Numbered from the stretch's first letter, positions 53,557 through 62,912 are shown. The stretch is 64,000 bases of DNA from Gluconobacter morbifer G707 (GCF_000234355.1 NZ_AGQV01000007.1:1-64000), one strand, 5' to 3'. Program-made: numbers and translations. The notes: a model not told the origin generated them from the sequence alone.

Positions 53557-54639
53557 ATGAAGCTTCCATCCTTTACTGTCCGTTACAGACGCATCCTGCC
53601 TGTAATCGGAACCAGCATTACAGTGCTCGCCATTCTGAATACCTTGTGCTGGCTTCTGATGGAACGCAGGCTGGAGCACACCCTGTCACAAGCCGAAGCC
53701 CTGGCCCGACAGAATGGCTGGACAACGACTCACGCCACACCACACCGCCGCGGCTGGCCGATCGGAGCATGGCTTGAGGTTTCAAACCCCACCCTCCTCC
53801 ACCCCAAAAGCACGCAAGCCCCCTACGACGCAGGCTGGACAGGACAGACCCTTGTCCTCGGCGGAGGATGGTGGTCCTTCGCTGGACAGGCCCTCCTAGT
53901 CACGCTGGAAGGACGCCACGCCGCCAGACTCTCCGGCCCTGACGGACACGGAACCCTTCTAGGACAGAATATCCACCTTCGCCTTTCCCCCCACGGACTG
54001 TCCGGTTTCCGCGCCCCCGAACTCCGCATTGCCCTGTCCTTTCCGACGGTGGAACAGACCCTTCTGCTTCATGCCCTCTCCGGACAGGTTCTGGTCGCGC
54101 CCCACGCCAGAGCCGACGCCACCCGATTCGGCGTCACAGCGCATGCCCGGGACATGACCGGGCTGACATTCCCCTTCGGCTATGCGCCACCCCTCCATGA
54201 AATCTCGCTTGCCCTTGCCCTGTCCGGACCGGCAACAGCGAAAACAGACTCCTTTTTCCTGCCGAGCGGTTATTCCGATCTCCGGGTTCAGAACGCCGCC
54301 GCCTCTTTCTATTCCACGCCTGACAGCAGCCGGATCACCGTTTCAGGACGGCTGGCCCTTCCAGCCCTCACCGGCGATCTGACCGCCACACTCCAGCACT
54401 GGCATGAGCTGGGCCGTCAGCTTCTGTCCGTGCCGGCCATCCGCAGCCAGATCCCGCCTGCCATGCTGCCGGACCTCGAAAAGGCCACTCAGGACACGAA
54501 AGATAAAACCACGGGAAAAGGCCGGTCACTCACGGTGTCCTTCCCCGTCCTGAACGGACGTCCCGTGGTGGAAAACGCCCTTCTTTTCCCGTTGCTAACG
54601 CAGAAATTTTCCATCCCCACCCAGCCCGTTCCGCACTGA
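53557..54639 (+). CDS. DUF2125 envelope protein
   Basis: About 360 residues from ATG 53557 (GGAAAG about 10 bases upstream; ATG 53533 also possible). N-terminal membrane helix (ILPVIGTSITVLAILNTLCWLL) followed by a periplasmic beta-rich domain matching DUF2125, common in alphaproteobacteria. Its weak similarity to AsmA-like proteins suggests an envelope role, unproven. Confidence 0.8.
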   Translation: MKLPSFTVRYRRILPVIGTSITVLAILNTLCWLLMERRLEHTLSQAEALARQNGWTTTHATPHRRGWPIGAWLEVSNPTLLHPKSTQAPYDAGWTGQTLVLGGGWWSFAGQALLVTLEGRHAARLSGPDGHGTLLGQNIHLRLSPHGLSGFRAPELRIALSFPTVEQTLLLHALSGQVLVAPHARADATRFGVTAHARDMTGLTFPFGYAPPLHEISLALALSGPATAKTDSFFLPSGYSDLRVQNAAASFYSTPDSSRITVSGRLALPALTGDLTATLQHWHELGRQLLSVPAIRSQIPPAMLPDLEKATQDTKDKTTGKGRSLTVSFPVLNGRPVVENALLFPLLTQKFSIPTQPVPH

Positions 54640-54667
54640 CTGCTTTTTAGCCCATGTCAAAAAGCAG
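54640..54667. terminator. Inverted repeat after the DUF2125 gene, probable terminator
   Basis: Arms CTGCTTTTT (54640-54648) and AAAAAGCAG (54659-54667) with a 10-base loop, overlapping the last codon context of the gene. The remaining gap to cioA (54668-54854) has an imperfect GCAAGTCCGG...CCGGAACTTCCTTGC repeat (54731-54769) that may be regulatory. Confidence 0.55.
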
Positions 54668-54854
54668 CCATATTTCCTAGAACTTTCACGGTCTGAAATC
54701 GTTACAGGCAAGTTGCAGGTGCCTCCACCGCAAGTCCGGTGTTCTGAATTTATGCCGGAACTTCCTTGCTTTCCTCATCCCTGAGGTGACCCGGAGTCAT
54801 CCTCCGCAACCAGTCTGACCGTGCGTCCCGTCACCAGACAGAAGGCATTTTGAA

Positions 54855-56285
54855 ATGTTTGGCCTTTCGGCTTTGTTTCTCGCGCGCTTCCAGTTCGCGT
54901 TTACGGTCGGGTTCCATATCGTGTTCCCGGCCTTCTCCATCGGACTGGCGGCATATCTGGCCGTCCTGGAAGGACTCTGGCTCAAAACGGGTCGCAGCGC
55001 CTATCTGGACCTCTTCAAGTACTGGCTGAAAGTGTTCTCCATCGTGTTCGCGATGGGCGTGGTTTCCGGCCTCGTCATGTCCTACGAATTCGGCACGAAC
55101 TGGTCCGTCTTCGCCCAGAAGGCCGGACCGATCACCGGACCGATGCTGGCCTATGAGGTCATGACCGCCTTCTTCCTCGAAGCAGGCTTCCTCGGCGTCA
55201 TGATGTTCGGCCTGAACCGAGTGGGACGGGGCCTTCATTTCGCGGCGACCTGCATGGTCTCCCTGGGCACCCTGATCTCCATGAGCTGGATCCTGGCGTC
55301 AAACTCATGGATGCAAACCCCCCGCGGCTACCGGATCGACCCCGCAACAGGCCGTTTCCTGCCCGATAACTGGTGGGCCATCGTCTTCAACCCGTCCTTC
55401 CCGTATCGCCTCGTCCATATGGGACTGGCGGCTTTCCTGTGCGTGGCGTTCGTGGTTGCCGGCGTGGGCGCATGGCACCTCCTGAAAGCCCGGCGCGAGG
55501 GTCGTCAGGCTTCCGAACAGGTCCGCCTGATGTTCTCGATGGCCATGTGGATGGCGGCGATCGTCGCCCCCGTCCAGATCCTCGCCGGTGACACGCAGGG
55601 CCTCAACACGCTGGAATACCAGCCCGCCAAAATCGCCGCCCTTGAAGGCGACTGGACATCCGAGAGCCGGGCGCCGGAACTGCTGTTCGGCATCCCCGAC
55701 ATGCAGAACGAAACCACACATTTCAAAATCCAGATCCCCTGGCTGGGCTCCCTGATCCTGACACACAGCCTCGAGGGCAAAGTTCCAGGAATGAAGGACT
55801 TCCCCAAGGAAGACCGCCCCTACTCGCCCCTGATCTTTTTCACGTTCCGCATCATGGTCGCCCTCGGAATGCTGATGTTCCTGCTGGGACTGTGGTCACT
55901 GTTCGAGCGCTGGAAGGGCAGACTCTACGACACCCCGCTCCTGCACCGCCTTGCCCTGCTGATGACACCTGCGGGCTTCATCGCCCTGCTCTGTGGCTGG
56001 ATCACAACGGAAGTGGGCCGCCAGCCCTTCACCGTCTATGGCCTTCTAAGAACGGAAGACAGCGTCTCTCCCATCGCCCTTCCCAGCATGGCCACATCCA
56101 TGGTGGCGTTCGTGGTGATCTATTTCATCGTGTTTACTGGAGGACTGACCATCCTGATGCGGACCTTCGCAGAGGAACCCCATCCTGGCCAGAGCGGTCC
56201 GGACAGCAACAAACCGCACATGGCCAGCGGTACGACGCAGGTTTCCCATTCTTCTTCCCAGCATGACGCTGGCCTTGCGGAGTAA
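54855..56285 (+). CDS. cioA: Cyanide-insensitive bd-type quinol oxidase subunit I
   Basis: 476-residue CydA-family subunit of the short Q-loop, cyanide-insensitive class. Heme-ligand His is in TVGFHIVFPAF; WGRQP-type motif appears as EVGRQPFTVYGLLRT. Eight to nine membrane helices. It oxidises ubiquinol and reduces oxygen without pumping protons, giving fast electron flow in acetic acid bacteria. AAGG lies upstream of the ATG. Operon with cioB. Confidence 0.94.
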   Translation: MFGLSALFLARFQFAFTVGFHIVFPAFSIGLAAYLAVLEGLWLKTGRSAYLDLFKYWLKVFSIVFAMGVVSGLVMSYEFGTNWSVFAQKAGPITGPMLAYEVMTAFFLEAGFLGVMMFGLNRVGRGLHFAATCMVSLGTLISMSWILASNSWMQTPRGYRIDPATGRFLPDNWWAIVFNPSFPYRLVHMGLAAFLCVAFVVAGVGAWHLLKARREGRQASEQVRLMFSMAMWMAAIVAPVQILAGDTQGLNTLEYQPAKIAALEGDWTSESRAPELLFGIPDMQNETTHFKIQIPWLGSLILTHSLEGKVPGMKDFPKEDRPYSPLIFFTFRIMVALGMLMFLLGLWSLFERWKGRLYDTPLLHRLALLMTPAGFIALLCGWITTEVGRQPFTVYGLLRTEDSVSPIALPSMATSMVAFVVIYFIVFTGGLTILMRTFAEEPHPGQSGPDSNKPHMASGTTQVSHSSSQHDAGLAE

Positions 56286-56290
56286 GACCC

Positions 56291-57316
56291 ATGACCGATA
56301 CCGCAGATTTCTGGCTTCCCGTTGTCTGGGCTCTCCTCTCGGCGGCAGCCATCTTCCTCTATGTCTGCCTTGACGGCTTCGACCTCGGGATCGGCGTCCT
56401 GTTCCTCCGGGAACAGGATCACGGACACCGCAACCTGATGGTCAACACCGTGGCACCCGTCTGGGACGGAAACGAAACCTGGATGATCTTCGGCGGCGCA
56501 GCGCTTTACGGCGTTTTCCCTGTCGCCTACGGCACCATTCTCCCAGCGCTCTACCTGCCGGTCCTTTTCATGCTCCTGGCGCTCATCCTGCGCGGCGTCT
56601 CCTTCGAGTTCCGCTTCAAGATGAACAGCCCCCGCAGCCAGAACTTCTGGGACTTCGCATTCTGCGGCGGCTCCTTCGTGGCAGCCTTCATGCAGGGCGT
56701 GATCCTCGGAACCCTCATCCAGGGCATCAAGGTGGAGAACAACACCTTCATTGGCAGCAGCCTTGACTGGATGACGCCCTTCGCACTGTTCTGCGGTCTG
56801 GCTGTCGTCATCGGTTACGCCCTGCTGGGCGCCACATGGCTGATCTGGCGGTGCACCGGAGAACTCCAGGAAACCATGCGCCGCAATGCTGCCCTGCTGG
56901 GCTGTCTGATGCTGGCCACAATCGTCATCATCTCGCTCTGGACCCCGCAGCTTCACGCAACCTACATGCAGCACTGGCTGGCATGGCCCCAGATCGCACT
57001 GGTGGCTCCGGTCCCCCTGGCCGTGGTGGTCATGAGCATCCTGCTCGGCATCGGCATCCGGTTCCGGAATTTCCACCTGCTGCCCTTTGTCGCGACGCTG
57101 GGCCTGTTCTTCCTGTGCTTCAGCGGATTGGGCATCAATATCTGGCCGTATATCGTTCCGCCATCCATCACCATCTGGCAGGCTTCGTCCCCGCCGGACA
57201 GCCAGACATTCCTCCTGTTCGGAACCATGTTCCTGCTGCCGCTGATCCTCTCCTATACCGCCTATTCCTATTACGTCTTCCGCGGGAAGGTCAGTACGGA
57301 CCAGAACTACCACTAA
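56291..57316 (+). CDS. cioB: Cyanide-insensitive bd-type quinol oxidase subunit II
   Basis: 341-residue CydB-family subunit with about eight membrane helices. Conserved blocks: DGFDLGIGVLF, WDGNETWMIFGGAALYGVFP and FRGVSFEFR-like (RGVSFEFRFK). Starts 5 bases after cioA with GGAG upstream. It completes the oxidase; cioX-like small protein follows. Confidence 0.94.
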   Translation: MTDTADFWLPVVWALLSAAAIFLYVCLDGFDLGIGVLFLREQDHGHRNLMVNTVAPVWDGNETWMIFGGAALYGVFPVAYGTILPALYLPVLFMLLALILRGVSFEFRFKMNSPRSQNFWDFAFCGGSFVAAFMQGVILGTLIQGIKVENNTFIGSSLDWMTPFALFCGLAVVIGYALLGATWLIWRCTGELQETMRRNAALLGCLMLATIVIISLWTPQLHATYMQHWLAWPQIALVAPVPLAVVVMSILLGIGIRFRNFHLLPFVATLGLFFLCFSGLGINIWPYIVPPSITIWQASSPPDSQTFLLFGTMFLLPLILSYTAYSYYVFRGKVSTDQNYH

Positions 57317-57334
57317 ACGCAAAGGGAACAGGCG

Positions 57335-57490
57335 ATGCGGATTGAATATGGACAGCCTGACCGTGAAACAGGTTTCCTAGCCTGGCTGAAACGGGTCGGG
57401 TGGTTCATAGCCCTCTGGTTCGGCGGTGTCGTCACCGTCGGGGTGGTGGCCGAAGTGCTCAAGAAAATCATTTTCGGAAGTCACGCCTGA
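57335..57490 (+). CDS. Small membrane protein after cioB (DUF2474-like)
   Basis: 51-residue frame: a polar start (MRIEYGQPDRETGF), then WLKRVGWFIALWFGGVVTVGV and a basic end. AAAGGGA lies 9 bases upstream of the ATG. One transmembrane helix. DUF2474-type single-helix proteins occur after cioAB in other proteobacteria, and CydX plays a comparable stabilising role in E. coli bd oxidase. Assignment rests on position and hydropathy. Confidence 0.75.
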   Translation: MRIEYGQPDRETGFLAWLKRVGWFIALWFGGVVTVGVVAEVLKKIIFGSHA

Positions 57491-57518
57491 CCAGCGGAGA
57501 CTTCCACGCTTTCACATG

Positions 57519-57562
57519 AAAAAAGCCCTGCCTTCTGCGCATAAAAAGGCAGAAGACAGGGC
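57519..57562 (-). terminator. Intrinsic terminator of the Hint-domain gene
   Basis: Stem GCCCTGCCTTCTGC (57525-57538) with GCAGAAGACAGGGC (57549-57562), 14 base pairs with one mismatch. On the minus strand it is followed by six T residues (57524-57519). It ends the Hint-domain transcript; it may also stop cio transcripts. Confidence 0.88.
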
Positions 57563-57590
57563 ACCCGGTAACGGCTCCGGAAACGGTCTG

Positions 57591-59312
57591 TCAGGCCAGC
57601 GAACGCGTCGCGTCCTGAACCCCCTCCGTCAGAACATAAGGCCCAGCCGCCAGAACCTGTACGGCCAGCATCCCGAAACTGTCCGGACGCCGCTCGCCAA
57701 GGTCAACAAACGCCCTGCCATCAGTCCACCGGCAGGACATGCCCTGCTCCCGACCATGCCAGCCCTTCACGGACACGCCCGTCAGATGCTCCTGAAGCGC
57801 GGAGGTCTGTCCCGCATCAAAAAACGTGATTTCCCCGACCAGCACACCCATTCGACGACGGTCATCCACAAAAGGCCCAACCGCATCACTGGGACGGGAC
57901 GCCCGGGACACCAGATAAACACCGCTAACATGCGGCGGCACCATGAACATGATACGGTCATTGGCCGTCCGTATCGCCCGCAGGATTTCACCCGTATCCG
58001 TCAGCAGATGCAGGTCCGCATCCCCTGTCAGGACAGGCGCCTGCGTCCGGACCTTCAGGCCCATTTGTTCCGCCCGTTCTTCCAGACGCCGGAAAAGAGG
58101 CTCCACAACCTCACGACCCACAGTCAAAGGTGCAGCCGCATCCCTGGCCCAGGTCTTCACCTGACCCTTCCCGCCAATCCGGACAACAGACCCCGGCTGC
58201 TCGAAGGACTGACGGTTCCCCGTATCCAGATAGCTCTCCGTTAGAAGACCATCCGCCATGATGATGGAATGCTGCTCCGTCTCGATATGATAGTAGGTAT
58301 AGGACGTTATGGTGCGGTCATAATAAATGGACCGGCCATTGACGAGCATACGCGCCGGCACGAAGCCACCCTCAAAAAACAGGCAGTGCTCAGCCGTGAC
58401 AAGCAGATCCCTGTCAGGCACGCCCTGCGCAACGGCGTCCCTGACAATGCGGACGGGATAACCGCTTTCATCATCCGGCAGCTCCGGATGCACAGTCACA
58501 TAATTCCTGCCGACCCATTTAACCGGACAGCCCACAGCCTGCCCCTCACGGTAAACCGTGATCTCGCTCCCGATCCGTAGGTTTTCGACCGCGGTATCGC
58601 CTTCCGGAGTCCGGATCCGGGTTCCAGGCAGGAAACAGGTCAGCGTCAGGGCCGTTGACGTGCCCCCGTTATAGGACACCGTCGTTTCACCGGCCGTAAA
58701 ATCACTCGGGGTATACGACGTCCCGTCAGCCTTCTTGGCAAACGTCACGGACGCAATCAGCGTGTCACCTGTACTGCCCTTGAGCGCATAGGTTCCATCG
58801 CCGTTGGCAACCCAGAAGATACTCGTGTCCCAGGTATTGCCCACAAATTCAATGACATCCCCCGGAGACAGGTTTGAAATACTGCTCAGCGTGGCACTGC
58901 TGCTATCCAGCTGGATGGTGTTGGTAACAGTGGCGGACGTCTCGCCAAACACGATGGATGCACTGACACTCTGGGCAATCAGCGTGGCCCCGTTCTTCAG
59001 CGTGACCGTTCCGCCGCTGACCGAAGAATTTGCATTCATCGTCATGCCGCTGATGGTCGTATCGCTATTCAGCGTCACCGTTCCGGTCACCGTCAGCGTC
59101 CCGGTCCCTTCAAGGAGAACAGCATTATCACCGGTAATATCGAGACCGTTAATCGATGTATCGCTGCTGCCCCATTCCCCTTCGACCTCACCAGAAACAG
59201 TAATGGTATTCGAAGACGAGTCGATGGTTACTGTACTATGGGAGTCGTCACCATTTTCAATGATTTCTTCCCAGGTGAGAGTAGGACCCGTCAATGATGT
59301 AGAACTGCTCAT
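57591..59312 (-). CDS. Hint_2-domain surface protein with repetitive N-terminus
   Basis: 573 residues from the ATG at 59312, supported by GAGG upstream. Residues 1-220 are Ser/Thr/Gly-rich beta-strand repeats resembling an adhesin stalk. A hedgehog/intein-type Hint domain begins at Cys226 (CFLPGTRI) and has the block-B TxxH motif (T306-A-E-H309). A C-terminal domain of about 190 residues follows. No classical signal peptide. The catalytic Cys and TxxH imply self-processing is possible. Acetobacteraceae carry many such proteins; function is unknown. Confidence 0.8.
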   Translation of the reverse strand: MSSSTSLTGPTLTWEEIIENGDDSHSTVTIDSSSNTITVSGEVEGEWGSSDTSINGLDITGDNAVLLEGTGTLTVTGTVTLNSDTTISGMTMNANSSVSGGTVTLKNGATLIAQSVSASIVFGETSATVTNTIQLDSSSATLSSISNLSPGDVIEFVGNTWDTSIFWVANGDGTYALKGSTGDTLIASVTFAKKADGTSYTPSDFTAGETTVSYNGGTSTALTLTCFLPGTRIRTPEGDTAVENLRIGSEITVYREGQAVGCPVKWVGRNYVTVHPELPDDESGYPVRIVRDAVAQGVPDRDLLVTAEHCLFFEGGFVPARMLVNGRSIYYDRTITSYTYYHIETEQHSIIMADGLLTESYLDTGNRQSFEQPGSVVRIGGKGQVKTWARDAAAPLTVGREVVEPLFRRLEERAEQMGLKVRTQAPVLTGDADLHLLTDTGEILRAIRTANDRIMFMVPPHVSGVYLVSRASRPSDAVGPFVDDRRRMGVLVGEITFFDAGQTSALQEHLTGVSVKGWHGREQGMSCRWTDGRAFVDLGERRPDSFGMLAVQVLAAGPYVLTEGVQDATRSLA

Positions 59313-59332
59313 ATATTTAATCCTCAAATACT

Positions 59333-59384
59333 CTCAGAGATGCTCTGAGGATGTTAATAAATTACAAATAGATCCGCAGATCAA
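59333..59384 (-). promoter_or_regulatory. Candidate promoter and operator-like palindrome of the Hint gene
   Basis: On the minus strand TTGATC (59384-59379) and TTTATT (59361-59356) are 17 bases apart, resembling -35 and -10 boxes. A perfect palindrome CTCAGAG-ATG-CTCTGAG (59333-59349) sits at the expected transcription start and could be an operator or a leader hairpin. Confidence 0.5.
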
Positions 59385-59785
59385 CCATCACGTTGACGTG
59401 TTTTAATTTAAATTAACGAACGTTTCATTTCAGTTGGTTTTGACTCACTCCGTTACATGCCGTATTTTTTGAGAATTACCAATAAGCACCACAGATTAAC
59501 GATAAGGAAGCACAATATTTCCATTACCGGAGCAGAATGCATCTCATGATGTCTGAGATTTCCTGAAGACAGACACCCGCACTCAAGGGCACTCTACTCT
59601 GCATCAACACGACACCTGACAGGTCATCCGCCGCCACGTCAGGCGATACCCACACCTCTACAACCCTGCACTTGCGGGGCTCCACATCAGAACCTTGGAG
59701 GATGCTCCCAAAACAGCAGCCACCGATACCGCAGAAAACGCGGGAAGATGAGCCCCGCGTTCCTCCGAAAAAACACCCCGAAGCG
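59385..59785. other. AT-rich intergenic region, no convincing gene
   Basis: About 400 bases. The first half is markedly AT-rich (TTTTAATTTAAATTAACG around 59400-59417), unlike the rest of the window, suggesting recent acquisition or a silencing protein target. The second half (59524-59700, minus strand) holds a possible 50-codon remnant that I could not support as a gene. Confidence 0.5.
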
Positions 59786-60511
59786 TCAGCCCCCCCGGAA
59801 GCTGTCCTTCTCCCGCCGCAAACGCGCAAACGTTTCAACATCCGGCGCGCGCAGGAACGGATTGGTCCTGCGTTCCACACCCAGAGACACAGGCAGCGTC
59901 GGACGCCCCTCTTTGCGGAGCCGCTCCACCTGCTCCAGCCGCGCCTTCACATCGGCATTATCCGGATCGACATGCAGGGCAAAAAGCAGATTGGACCGCG
60001 TATATTCATGCCCCGCACAGACCAGCGTGCTGTCCGGGAGATCATCATAACGGTGCAGACTGTTGAACAGCTCTTCAGCCGTCCCCTCCAGCAGACGCCC
60101 ACACCCCGCACTGAACAGCACATCCCCGCAGAACAGCGCAGGCACGGCCGGCACGACGTAAGAGACATGCCCCACGGCATGCCCCGGCGTCAGAAGGACA
60201 CGCACCTCCTCGTTGCCAATGGCAAAAACGTCCCCGTCTTCCACGTCATGATCGAGGCGCGGCATCCATTCCTTTTTCTCCGCACCGCCATAAACCTTCG
60301 CACCGTAGCGCTGACGCAGCTCTTCCGTCCCGCCGGTATGATCCCCGTGATGATGGGTCAGAAGAATCAGATCGAGACGTCCATCTCCGATCCGTTCGAT
60401 GATCGGCCCCGCTTCCCCGGGATCAACCACGGCACGGACACCATCCGAAGCCGTCAGAAGCCACGCATAATTATCGGAAAGCACCGGAATCGGCTTGATA
60501 TCGAGAGGCAT
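59786..60511 (-). CDS. gloB: Hydroxyacylglutathione hydrolase (glyoxalase II)
   Basis: 241-residue metallo-beta-lactamase-fold enzyme that hydrolyses S-D-lactoylglutathione. Binuclear metal motif THHHGDHTGG (about 52-61), then His in TPGHAVGH and Asp in FCGDVLF. Slightly shorter than typical (about 255). Divergent from the methyltransferase gene by 40 bases, a recurrent alphaproteobacterial arrangement. Confidence 0.92.
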   Translation of the reverse strand: MPLDIKPIPVLSDNYAWLLTASDGVRAVVDPGEAGPIIERIGDGRLDLILLTHHHGDHTGGTEELRQRYGAKVYGGAEKKEWMPRLDHDVEDGDVFAIGNEEVRVLLTPGHAVGHVSYVVPAVPALFCGDVLFSAGCGRLLEGTAEELFNSLHRYDDLPDSTLVCAGHEYTRSNLLFALHVDPDNADVKARLEQVERLRKEGRPTLPVSLGVERRTNPFLRAPDVETFARLRREKDSFRGG

Positions 60512-60551
60512 GATGGTTTCCTTGCTCTGTCCTTGCTGAAGAGATGGTGCA

Positions 60552-61274
60552 ATGCTGACGTCACAGGCCCGTTCCCGTTCCGACGATGTCGCGACTTTCT
60601 ACGATACCCGGCAGGGCCAGCACACGGCAGCCCTTTTGAACCGCCGTCTGCGGTCACTGGTTCCCTCTTTCCAGGGCCGCAGGTTTCTCGGAATCGGCTA
60701 CCCCCTGCCATACCTCCCCGCAGACGCGACAATCAGCATCTCCGCACGCCTGAACCATCCGCAGACACGCCTCAACGGCACGCTCCCTCCCACGGTTCAC
60801 GACTGCATCGTGGACAGCGGCAGGCTTCCTTTCGACAACCTGTCCATGGAAACCGTCCTTGTGGTGCATGGTCTGGAATTCACCCGCTCGGCGTCCGAGT
60901 TCCTGCGGGCCATCTGGCGCGTCATGACCGATGACGGACTGATGATCCTGGTCGTCCCGAACCGTTCAGGCTGCTGGGCACACATGGACTCCACACCCTT
61001 CGGTCATGGCAGCCCGTTCAGCGGACGACAGCTCACACGTCTGCTGGAGCAGGAAATGTTCCGCATTGAATGTCATACCGGCGCCCTGATGGCCCCTTCG
61101 GCCATGCTGCGGATCGGGAACGGCACTTTCATGGAGCATGTGGGCAGAAAAACAGGCTATCCCTGTGCAGGCGTCCATGTCGTCACGGCCCGGAAAAACA
61201 TTTATGCCGGCCTGCCACTCCGACAGGAAGAGGCGCTGGCCCCCCTCAAGGGACGACTGGCGGAACCTGCCTGA
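60552..61274 (+). CDS. SAM-dependent methyltransferase (type 11-like)
   Basis: 240 residues. The SAM motif I reads RRFLGIGYPLPYL, with weak acidic loop; MTDDGLMILVVPNRSGCWA is the later motif. Class I fold is likely. Substrate unknown. Often found divergent from gloB in related bacteria. Followed by psd on the same strand. Confidence 0.78.
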   Translation: MLTSQARSRSDDVATFYDTRQGQHTAALLNRRLRSLVPSFQGRRFLGIGYPLPYLPADATISISARLNHPQTRLNGTLPPTVHDCIVDSGRLPFDNLSMETVLVVHGLEFTRSASEFLRAIWRVMTDDGLMILVVPNRSGCWAHMDSTPFGHGSPFSGRQLTRLLEQEMFRIECHTGALMAPSAMLRIGNGTFMEHVGRKTGYPCAGVHVVTARKNIYAGLPLRQEEALAPLKGRLAEPA

Positions 61275-61335
61275 AAAACGCCTTCTTCATGGCAAATTCT
61301 TGACCCCTGCCTTCTGTACCGTAAGAGTGCATTCC

Positions 61336-62013
61336 ATGTCGCTGATCCAGTCCTTCAAGCTTGTCCTGTCGCCGCCGAACCGCGCTGCGACTCCCTTCCT
61401 CGTCGCGGGTTCGCTCATCGGGCTTCTCGGCCGGGTGACACCCTGGCGCTTCACGCGCGCCCTCGGCACCGCCGGGCTCGCCTTCTCCGCCTTCTGCCTC
61501 TATTTCTTCCGGGACCCGAAGCGTTTCCCGCCCGTAGGGTCCAACCTCGTCCTGGCCTCCGCCGATGGCCGGATCACGTCCGTGGCCCTCGTCGCCCCGC
61601 CTCCGGCGCTCGAAATGGGCTCCACACCGGTCTGGCGCGTTTCGACGTTCCTGTCCGTGCTGGACGTCCACGTCAACCGGATGCCAGCCGCCGGTGAAGT
61701 CACGAAAATTGCCTATCATGCGGGCAAGTTCCTCAACGCCAGCCTCGACAAGGCCTCTGAACACAACGAGCGCAACGAACTGCGCCTGACCCTGCCGGAT
61801 GGCCGCAACATCGGCGTCGTGCAGATCGCGGGCCTCGTCGCCCGCCGCATCCTCTGCTTCGTCGAGGAAGGAGACCGCGTCGAAGCAGGCGAACGGTTCG
61901 GCCTGATCCGCTTCGGCTCCCGGACAGACGTCTATCTTCCCCCCGGGATCGAACCGCAGGTCTCCGTCGGACAGACCATGATCGGGGGCGAAACCGTCCT
62001 GGCGAAGCTCTGA
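61336..62013 (+). CDS. psd: Phosphatidylserine decarboxylase
   Basis: 225 residues from ATG 61336 (GTG 61327 possible). Short Psd type. An N-terminal hydrophobic segment is followed by the core (FRDPKR, ADGRI, DVHVNRMPAAG) and the self-cleavage site FGSRTDVY, where the Ser becomes the pyruvoyl group. It makes phosphatidylethanolamine. pssA follows by 13 bases. Confidence 0.92.
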   Translation: MSLIQSFKLVLSPPNRAATPFLVAGSLIGLLGRVTPWRFTRALGTAGLAFSAFCLYFFRDPKRFPPVGSNLVLASADGRITSVALVAPPPALEMGSTPVWRVSTFLSVLDVHVNRMPAAGEVTKIAYHAGKFLNASLDKASEHNERNELRLTLPDGRNIGVVQIAGLVARRILCFVEEGDRVEAGERFGLIRFGSRTDVYLPPGIEPQVSVGQTMIGGETVLAKL

Positions 62014-62026
62014 ACCGATCATCCAG

Positions 62027-62908
62027 ATGCTCACTCCCCAACGGGCCGATGAAAGCCGTCCAGCCCGGCGGCGCCGCATCCGCCGAAGACTGCGCCGCAT
62101 GGGACGCAATCCGCGCTCCCGTGTCCGCGGTCCTTCCTTCAACCGGCTGATCCCCAATATCATGACGATGCTCGGCCTCTGCGCCGGGCTGAGCGGCATG
62201 CGATTCGCGCTCGAACATAAATTCGAGCCCGCCGCGGTCGCCCTCCTGATTGCCGCCTGCATCGACGGGCTGGACGGACGGATCGCCCGGCTCCTGAAAG
62301 GCGCAACGCGCTTCGGAGCGGAATTCGACAGCCTGTCCGATTTCGTCTGCTTCGGTGTGGCGCCGTCCTTCGTCCTGCTCATGTGGTCGCTGGAACACGC
62401 GGGACGTTACGCCTTTGTGCCATGCATCATGTTCACGGTCTGCATGGCGCTGCGCCTCGCCCGCTTCAACGCCAGCCTCGATGACGAAGACAAGCCGGAA
62501 TATTCCTACAGCTTCTTCACCGGCGTCCCCGCCCCTGCCGGCGCAGGGTTAGCCATGTTTCCCGTCTTTCTCGGGCTGGAAGCCGACCGCCTCCACGCCG
62601 ACACCCTTGCATCCATCGCCCGTTCGCCATGGATCTCGGCCATCTGCCTCATTGTCACGGGCCTGCTGCTGGTCTCCACCCTGCCGGTCTGGTCCTTCAA
62701 GAACTTCAAGGTCCCGTCCCGCTACGTCCTGCCCCTGATGCTGGGAACAGGCCTGTACGCTGCCCTGATGGTCGCGGACCCCTGGGGCGCCCTGGCCGGA
62801 GCCGGTATCCTGTATATCGCCATCCTCCCATTCTCCAGACGCTCCTATCACCGCCTGAAACAGGCAGCGGAAGAGATCTCCGAACCTGTCGAGGAAGAAA
62901 CAGTCTGA
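62027..62908 (+). CDS. pssA: CDP-diacylglycerol-serine O-phosphatidyltransferase
   Basis: 293-residue integral membrane enzyme. An Arg-rich N-terminus is followed by 6-8 membrane helices and the CDP-alcohol transferase motif DGLDGRIARLLKGATRFGAEFDSLSD, given as DG(x)2AR(x)8G(x)3D(x)3D. It supplies phosphatidylserine to Psd next door. Start ATG 62027. Confidence 0.92.
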   Translation: MLTPQRADESRPARRRRIRRRLRRMGRNPRSRVRGPSFNRLIPNIMTMLGLCAGLSGMRFALEHKFEPAAVALLIAACIDGLDGRIARLLKGATRFGAEFDSLSDFVCFGVAPSFVLLMWSLEHAGRYAFVPCIMFTVCMALRLARFNASLDDEDKPEYSYSFFTGVPAPAGAGLAMFPVFLGLEADRLHADTLASIARSPWISAICLIVTGLLLVSTLPVWSFKNFKVPSRYVLPLMLGTGLYAALMVADPWGALAGAGILYIAILPFSRRSYHRLKQAAEEISEPVEEETV

Positions 62909-62912
62909 TACG

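Noticed and set aside
53303-53560. 85-codon plus-strand frame between plsC and the DUF2125 gene
   Set aside because: No ribosome site, no family resemblance, overlaps the DUF2125 start region.
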